10,857 nt of DNA from JACCTH01 sp050741915 (GTDB lineage: Bacteria > Actinomycetota > Acidimicrobiia > Spongiisociales > ZC4RG35): the NCBI GenBank assembly GCA_050741915.1, contig JBOGEX010000158.1:1-10857 (forward strand). Direction: 5' to 3'. Position 1 is the first letter of the stretch, and each line of letters begins with the position of its first letter. The notes under the pieces are model-generated. The model saw only the letters and a program-made list of their open reading frames with translations, was not told the origin of the DNA and ran no database searches. Of the stretch, positions 7,720-10,857 are shown piece by piece. A program made the translations under genes and the position numbers.

Positions 7720-7978
7720 CTGATTCACCCTCGTCCATGTCCGGACCGGCGGGTCGCTCGAGAAGGACGGCGAGTACTTCCTCGCGGAAGAAGCGGAATT
7801 GCTGACCCCAGCGGACGGCCGGTAGGTCTCCACGGTGGACCTGGTCTCGGACTTCTCCGATGGTGCATGACATCAACTCGGCGACATGCGCCGAGGTGAG
7901 GAGTGGCGGATACTGCTTCCGGATCTCCTTGATGGCGCGCTTCCGAGCGTCCGCGAGATCGGCCGGTTTATCCGCCAT
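7712..7978 (-). CDS. Excisionase-like winged-HTH protein (88 aa), first gene of the minus-strand cluster
   Basis: The ATG at 7978 is preceded by GGAG at about 9-nt spacing. After a charged N-terminal helix (1-22), residues 25-74 read LLTSAHVAELMSCTIGEVRD, then HRGDLPAVRWGQQFRFFREE, the classic HTH_17 excisionase layout (LT..VA.L......V......G.LPA.R.G...RF...). The tail is acidic. Its last bases overlap the next gene by 8 bp, so the two are probably co-translated. Both differ clearly in sequence from the excisionase next to the integrase, so they are not simple duplicates. The function could be Xis-like DNA bending or autoregulation; a candidate TACGAT -10 lies upstream. Confidence 0.78.
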   Translation of the reverse strand: MADKPADLADARKRAIKEIRKQYPPLLTSAHVAELMSCTIGEVRDQVHRGDLPAVRWGQQFRFFREEVLAVLLERPAGPDMDEGESGD

Positions 7979-8025
7979 TGGCGTTACTCCGACGGGAAAA
8001 AGATGAGTAAGGGGCGATGCGACGG

Positions 8026-8031
8026 ATCGTA
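8026..8031 (-). promoter_or_regulatory. Candidate -10 of the wHTH-NACHT operon
   Basis: On the minus strand TACGAT (TANNNT pattern) lies about 47 nt upstream of the ATG at 7978. The matching -35 region (TTCCAT) is poor and overlaps one arm of an 8-bp inverted repeat: GATGGAAG at 8048-8055 and CTTCCATC at 8083-8090. That would suit a regulated promoter. Confidence 0.3.
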
Positions 8032-8088
8032 AGGACTAACGGGACCTGATGGAAGCCGCGCGAGCTGCGACAGATCTCACAACTTCCA

Positions 8089-8110
8089 TCCCGCGTTTGT
8101 CCCGCGTTCG
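8089..8110 (+). repeat. Tandem 11-bp near-repeat, left of the att core
   Basis: TCCCGCGTTTG (8089-8099) is followed directly by TCCCGCGTTCG (8100-8110), 10 of 11 identical. The pair lies about 91 bp left of the tRNA-Pro core. It is a candidate pair of integrase arm-type binding sites. Confidence 0.6.
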
Positions 8111-8201
8111 TCTACAGCCGCTGGGGTTCGCGCGAGTTCGTTCATATGCTCAGACCTGGTGTTTCGTCCGTACGAATCCACCGAAAACCATCCCGATAGC
8201 C

Positions 8202-8243
8202 TTCGGGACGCTGAGGCCGCGGGTTCAAGTCCCGCCGTCCCGA
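8202..8243 (+). other. Attachment-site core: 3' half of tRNA-Pro(CGG)
   Basis: The segment reads as a tRNA from the anticodon loop to the discriminator base. Loop TTCGGGA (8202-8208) has anticodon CGG at 8204-8206 and G at position 37, then the 3' anticodon strand CGCTG, variable loop AGGCC, T-stem GCGGG / loop TTCAAGT / CCCGC (8219-8235), acceptor strand CGTCCCG (8236-8242) and A73. The sequence to the left has no D-arm and no 5' acceptor strand. The five bases that should form the 5' anticodon stem (8197-8201) leave a C-C mismatch, so identity ends at the anticodon loop. This is the usual footprint of a tyrosine integrase that uses a tRNA gene as attB. CCA is not encoded. Confidence 0.8.
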
Positions 8244-8260
8244 CTCAGAGAACCCAAGGT

Positions 8261-8284
8261 CAGGCCGCTCTCCGGAGCGGCCTG
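8261..8284. terminator. Strong hairpin, probable bidirectional terminator for tRNA-Pro and int
   Basis: The 10-bp perfect stem CAGGCCGCTC/GAGCGGCCTG encloses the tetraloop TCCG. It lies 17 bp past the tRNA 3' end on the plus strand, where CTTGTTTG follows. On the minus strand it lies 39 bp past the integrase stop. Carrying a terminator would let the element end transcription of the tRNA it restores on integration. Confidence 0.65.
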
Positions 8285-8301
8285 CTTGTTTGCGAGGGTG
8301 T

Positions 8302-8323
8302 TCCATCGCGCGTCCATCGCGCG
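8302..8323 (+). repeat. Perfect tandem 11-bp repeat beside the integrase stop
   Basis: TCCATCGCGCG occurs twice without a gap (8302-8312, 8313-8323), ending at the base before the integrase stop codon. With the tandem pair at 8089-8110 it brackets the tRNA-Pro core and may be the second set of arm-type sites. Confidence 0.7.
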
Positions 8324-9448
8324 TCACAGACCACGACCTTGGCCTCGATCGCGGTTCTGGCGGGGTAGGAATCGCTCCCCGAGCCGCTCGGCGGCCTGCC
8401 GGTCGGCTTCGGTGGTGGCTTGGGCGTAAATGCCGAGGGTGAGCCTGGGGTCGGTGTGGCCGAGGCGCGTCTGGGCCGTCTTGAGGTCGACGCCTTCCAG
8501 GACGAGCCCGGTGGCGTTGGCACGGCGGAGGTCGTGGAACTGGGCCCACTCGACCCCGGCCTGCCTGCGGGCTGGGTACCAGCTTCGACGGAGCCAGTTC
8601 GAGTAGTCGAGGTGTTCCCCATCCGAGCTAGCAAAGACGAAGGCATCGGTGTCCCTCGTGGTGAGTCCACGCAGCTCGAGTTGGTTTGCGAGTAGCTCCA
8701 TGAGCATCTGTGGGGCTGCCAGGGTTCGACGGGCGGCCTCGGACTTGGGTGGTCCGATGACAGAGCGTCCTCCGACGCCTCGCGTGACCTGTTCGGCGAT
8801 GGCGATGGTCGACCTGTCGAAGTCGATACGGCCGACACGGAGACCGGCGCACTCGCCCCAACGAAGCCCGAGAACCGCCCCGAGATAGACCATCGTCCCG
8901 AAGTGAGGCCCCTGCGCCTCGGCGAGATTCGCCAGCTGATCCCGGGTGAGCACAGAGCGGTCTGTGGGCTGGATCGCCGGTAGCCGGATCCCTCGACAGG
9001 GTGACCGGGCGATCCGATCGTCGAGCACGGCGGCGTTGAGGACCGCCGATAGGGTCTGGTACACCCGCCTGACGGATCGTGGTGCGAGGCTCTCGGACCA
9101 ATTGTTGACGCATCGCTGGATGTCGGATGGGGTGAGTGACCCGATCGATCTGTCCCCGAGAGCAGGGAGAATGTGCACTCGGAGCGCCGAGTCGTCTCGG
9201 GCGCGAGACGATGGACGTTTGGCAGGGTTTGAATCGAGCCATCTGCCAGCAACCGCTCGGAGCGGCTCCTCCGATCGACGTGGATCGAGCCAGTTGCCCC
9301 GGCGCCGACTGGCCCGCTCGTCGGACTCGAATGCCTCTGCTTCGCGTCGAGTTCGGAAAGTCCTCGTGTAGGTATTGCCTGAGGGGTCGCGGAGGCGGAC
9401 GTCGTAGCGTCGGGCTCCGTCCTTGGTCCAACGCAGCTGAACGCTCAT
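8324..9448 (-). CDS. int: Tyrosine recombinase/integrase (374 aa)
   Basis: The N-terminal 45 residues (RYDVRLRDPSGNTYTRTFRT) look like the AP2-type arm-binding domain. A SAM-like core-binding domain follows (about 62-150) and then the catalytic domain, with every expected residue: Arg196 (LGLRWGE), Lys235 (PPKSEAARR), His305 and Arg308 (HDLRR), His331 (LGHTDP) and nucleophile Tyr341 (GIYAQ). The length is normal for L5/pSAM2-type integrases. The ATG overlaps the excisionase stop (ATGA), so translation is coupled. It catalyses site-specific recombination between attP and a host tRNA gene; the tRNA-Pro core lies 80 bp beyond its 3' end. The enzyme looks intact. Confidence 0.95.
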   Translation of the reverse strand: MSVQLRWTKDGARRYDVRLRDPSGNTYTRTFRTRREAEAFESDERASRRRGNWLDPRRSEEPLRAVAGRWLDSNPAKRPSSRARDDSALRVHILPALGDRSIGSLTPSDIQRCVNNWSESLAPRSVRRVYQTLSAVLNAAVLDDRIARSPCRGIRLPAIQPTDRSVLTRDQLANLAEAQGPHFGTMVYLGAVLGLRWGECAGLRVGRIDFDRSTIAIAEQVTRGVGGRSVIGPPKSEAARRTLAAPQMLMELLANQLELRGLTTRDTDAFVFASSDGEHLDYSNWLRRSWYPARRQAGVEWAQFHDLRRANATGLVLEGVDLKTAQTRLGHTDPRLTLGIYAQATTEADRQAAERLGERFLPRQNRDRGQGRGL

Positions 9449-9654
9449 GTTCGTCCGTTGGCCGGCGAGTCGACCACCGGGTCTTGGAGCCGGTTGACGA
9501 ACTCGACGATGGCCTCGGCCGGGATCCGCCTGCTCGCCCCGATGCGCACCGAAGGAAGCTCACCGGTGCCGATCAGCTCGTAGACCTTGGAGCGGCCGAT
9601 CGAAAGCACCTCGGCCGCTTCTTCTGGCTTCAGCAGCAGCTTCTCAACCAACAT
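9445..9654 (-). CDS. xis: Excisionase / HTH_17 DNA-binding protein (69 aa)
   Basis: Residues 3-55 (VEKLLLKPEEAAEVLSIGRS, KVYELIGTGELPSVRIGASR, RIPAEAIVEFV) match the excisionase/HTH_17 family closely. I chose the ATG at 9654: AGGAG lies about 10 nt before it and the family fold begins there. The open frame continues upstream to 9792, but that extension is arginine-rich and unlike the family. The stop overlaps the integrase ATG by four bases, so xis and int are coupled. It probably bends att DNA to steer Int towards excision. It is the third excisionase-like protein within 2.2 kb. Confidence 0.87.
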   Translation of the reverse strand: MLVEKLLLKPEEAAEVLSIGRSKVYELIGTGELPSVRIGASRRIPAEAIVEFVNRLQDPVVDSPANGRT

Positions 9655-9884
9655 GGCCAGGGCACTCCTGGATGGACGGCGGTCACATCGGATCAGGCCA
9701 CCCTGTCCGCGGAGTGTCAGCCTGGTGCCTACAACCCTGTCATTCCGGCGTGTTGCAACTCGGAGACGGGCAAACCGGATCCGACGATCCAATTCTGGAT
9801 TCGGCCTGTGGAACCTGGCTCTGACCGTGCATTTGGAGGGTTACTGACATCCAAGCGACAGGGTCATGGAGGACCATCCGAGCG
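9655..9884. promoter_or_regulatory. Divergent control region between xis-int and the rightward genes
   Basis: This 230-bp stretch separates divergent genes and must hold promoters in both directions, though I see no clear -35/-10 pair. ACCCTGTC occurs twice (9700-9707 and 9734-9741), 34 bp apart start to start, about three helical turns, as regulator sites often are. A GGAGG at 9868-9872 precedes the ATG at 9885 at a longer than usual distance. Confidence 0.35.
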
Positions 9885-10073
9885 ATGCGCCAACTCTTCG
9901 CTCTCCGCAACTACCGCGGTCGGGCTCGGGACGGCCGGCGGCACCGCCTGACGGCTGCGAAGGTCGGGCAGTCCTCCGACATCACGGCGGTGGCCGCTGG
10001 GCTGCTGCGACCTGACCAGCCTTACGACACATCTCGGACGCGCCTGAGTTCCTTCGAGAGGAATCAGGCATGA
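9885..10073 (+). CDS. Possible small basic protein (62 aa), unknown function
   Basis: An ATG 12 nt after GGAGG opens a 62-codon frame rich in G/C at third positions. Its TGA overlaps an ATG at 10070 that has a strong GAGAGGA ribosome-binding site (ATGA junction), which suggests a coupled operon. The protein is arginine-rich (RNYRGRARDGRRHR near 9-22) with no domain I recognise. A second frame from ATG 9866 overlaps it but is proline-rich and less convincing. It may be noise; the ATGA junction is the main support. Confidence 0.4.
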   Translation: MRQLFALRNYRGRARDGRRHRLTAAKVGQSSDITAVAAGLLRPDQPYDTSRTRLSSFERNQA

Positions 10074-10182
10074 GCCTCTCCCAGCCATTGAGTCAACCAA
10101 CACGCCGACCGCACTCGACACCGACAAGCGCGAGCGCGATTCGCGCCTACCACCCTCCAACTACACACGCACCTGCAACAAG

Positions 10183-10713
10183 TTGCGGGATGTCTACATG
10201 TGGACAGGGGCGGCCCTGATGGACCTCGAACGCGGCGCGCTGGCGAGGCTCGATCGCCGGCTGCTGGCTGGACTCGATCGCGAGGAGCGGTTCCAGATGG
10301 TGCGCGTCCCGGTGACACCGGCGGCATGGTCCACTTGGAAGCGCTACTGCGACATCGCCGGAATCTTGATGGGCCGCGCCGTCGCGGCGCTCATCGATCA
10401 CGAGTTGACCTCCGTGCTCAGCGACTCGAGCGACGGGCCGGGACTGGAGGAGCGGGCACAGCGGCAAGTGGCGGACCGTGAGGCGGCGCTCACCAAGCGA
10501 GAGGACGAGCTCGCTGAGGCCGAGGACCGCGTGCGCCGGCGGAGTGAACACCTCCGAGTTCGCGAGCGAGAGATGGAGGCCCGTGAACGGCGATTGGAGG
10601 TCGCGAAGAGACTGGCGGATCAGTCCGCTGTTACTCGGGCGAAGACCGGTCGAAATGAGCGTTGCCCGTGCGGGTCCGGCCTCAAGTACAAGCACTTGGG
10701 TATGACAGTCTGA
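10183..10713 (+). CDS. RHH-like / coiled-coil / SEC-C protein, probably broken at both ends
   Basis: From the TTG at 10183, residues 40-78 (VRVPVTPAAWSTWKRYCDIA, then GRAVAALIDHEL) look like a strand and two helices of a ribbon-helix-helix DNA-binding fold. Residues 88-146 are a highly charged coiled coil. Residues 157-171 (GRNERCPCGSGLKYK, H) begin a SEC-C zinc motif (Cys161, Cys163) but lack the second Cys/His pair: after KYKH come LGMTV and a stop, just where insertion-sequence DNA appears to begin. The frame stays open upstream to 10048 with plausible coding sequence but no canonical start. ATG 10070, with a good ribosome-binding site, is in another frame. Loss of one base near 10090-10105 would join them into a protein of about 215 aa. 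Function unknown; plasmid or element regulation is possible. Confidence 0.6.
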   Translation: MRDVYMWTGAALMDLERGALARLDRRLLAGLDREERFQMVRVPVTPAAWSTWKRYCDIAGILMGRAVAALIDHELTSVLSDSSDGPGLEERAQRQVADREAALTKREDELAEAEDRVRRRSEHLRVREREMEARERRLEVAKRLADQSAVTRAKTGRNERCPCGSGLKYKHLGMTV

Positions 10714-10857
10714 GTTGGCCCCACTAGGGGTCACTGTGCTGATGCGAAATGGCCCCACCCCCGAACCCCTATCCCTACCTTGCGTGGTCGTGTGAGACCC
10801 GTAAGGAGGGTGGAAGGAGATGTCGAGGGTGGAGCAGTTTGAGGCTATTCGACGAGA
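10696..10857 (+). mobile_element. Left end of an IS21-like insertion sequence (continues past window)
   Basis: Non-coding sequence with subterminal repeats precedes a transposase start. TGGCCCCAC occurs at 10716-10724 and 10750-10758, and CCCC-acta-GGGG at 10719-10730. Multiple short terminal repeats are usual in IS21-family ends. The exact tip is uncertain, between about 10695 and 10715; the left limit is set by where the SEC-C motif is interrupted. The right end and any target-site duplication are outside the window. Confidence 0.55.
10820..10857 (+). CDS. istA: IstA-like transposase, first 12 codons only
   Basis: ATG at 10820 with a near-perfect Shine-Dalgarno AAGGAGG (10803-10809, 10 nt upstream) encodes MSRVEQFEAIRR before the window ends. 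This closely resembles the N-terminus of actinobacterial IS21-family IstA proteins, where an HTH for end binding follows. Only 12 residues are visible, so the family call rests on that match and the repeat-rich upstream end. Confidence 0.6.
   Translation, partial: MSRVEQFEAIRR

Larger units (their letters stand above)
8048..8323. other. Probable attachment (attP-type) region of the integrative element
   Basis: The gene-free stretch 7979-8323 is not featureless. From left to right it holds an 8-bp inverted repeat (8048-8055/8083-8090), two tandem 11-bp near-repeats (8089-8110), a small inverted repeat TTCGT-4-ACGAA (8163-8176), the 3' half of a tRNA-Pro gene (8202-8243), a strong hairpin (8261-8284) and two perfect tandem 11-bp repeats (8302-8323) abutting the integrase stop. 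A tRNA 3' core flanked on both sides by paired short direct repeats next to int resembles attP of L5/pSAM2-type integrases. The arm-site role is inferred. Confidence 0.6.

Noticed and set aside
7720..7833. Upstream extension of the 81-aa wHTH protein to 7833
   Set aside because: It would overlap the preceding wHTH gene by about 120 bp and is Ser/Pro-rich; the GTG at 7719 has a ribosome-binding site and a coupling overlap.
8126..8243. A complete tRNA gene at this site
   Set aside because: No D-arm, no 5' acceptor strand at the right distance and a mismatched 5' anticodon stem; only the 3' half is present.
8260..9563. Long minus-strand frames overlapping int and xis (8260-9252 and 8628-9563)
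   Set aside because: They overlap the integrase in another frame, are rich in Ser/Pro/Arg with no domain, and arise from high-GC sequence; the integrase frame has every catalytic residue.
10147..10758. Minus-strand 203-aa frame at the right end
   Set aside because: Antisense to the RHH/coiled-coil frame and runs into the IS end; no domain evidence.
1..10857. CRISPR array or rRNA genes
   Set aside because: No regularly spaced repeats and no rRNA-like sequence seen on either strand.

Overview
The window is GC-rich DNA that looks actinobacterial. The support is TANNNT-type -10 elements, frequent GTG starts, 3' hairpins without U-tracts, a pSAM2/L5-like tyrosine recombinase and RHH/SEC-C small proteins. 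It reads as part of an integrative conjugative element or integrative plasmid, not core chromosome. I cannot name the species.

Layout, left to right. (1) 1-2640 (+): the C-terminal part of a MobF/TraA-type relaxase-helicase, open at the left edge, followed by an operator-like palindrome cluster and a 99-aa HTH protein (2704-3003). (2) 3148-7978, all on the minus strand, read from right to left: two small excisionase-like winged-HTH genes with overlapping ends (7978-7712, 7719-7474); a 955-aa protein with an N-terminal PD-(D/E)XK (Mrr-like) nuclease and a NACHT/STAND NTPase (7344-4477); and a 413-aa protein with an N-terminal NYN (PIN-like RNase) domain (4389-3148). A strong hairpin ends this block. 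(3) 7979-8323: no gene, but an attachment region. It holds the 3' half of a tRNA-Pro(CGG), flanked on both sides by tandem 11-bp repeats that look like integrase arm sites, plus a strong terminator hairpin. (4) 8324-9654 (minus): a tyrosine integrase with a complete catalytic set, coupled by an ATGA overlap to an excisionase. (5) 9655-10713 (+): a divergent control region, a possible 62-aa ORF, and a ribbon-helix-helix/coiled-coil/SEC-C protein whose 5' end looks frameshifted and whose 3' end looks cut by an insertion sequence. (6) About 10696 to the right edge: the left end of an IS21-like element with the first codons of an IstA-like transposase.

How the parts work together: Int, Xis and the tRNA-Pro core form an integration/excision module, and the relaxase-helicase is the conjugation module. 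The nuclease-NACHT gene with the NYN gene is the likely cargo and has the architecture of an anti-phage or anti-plasmid defence system. This pairing, preceded by two small wHTH proteins, is the most interesting content. Its function is inferred from domain architecture only. The att core has arm-like repeats on both sides, which suggests either a circular (attP) form or a tandem array of elements at one tRNA-Pro gene.
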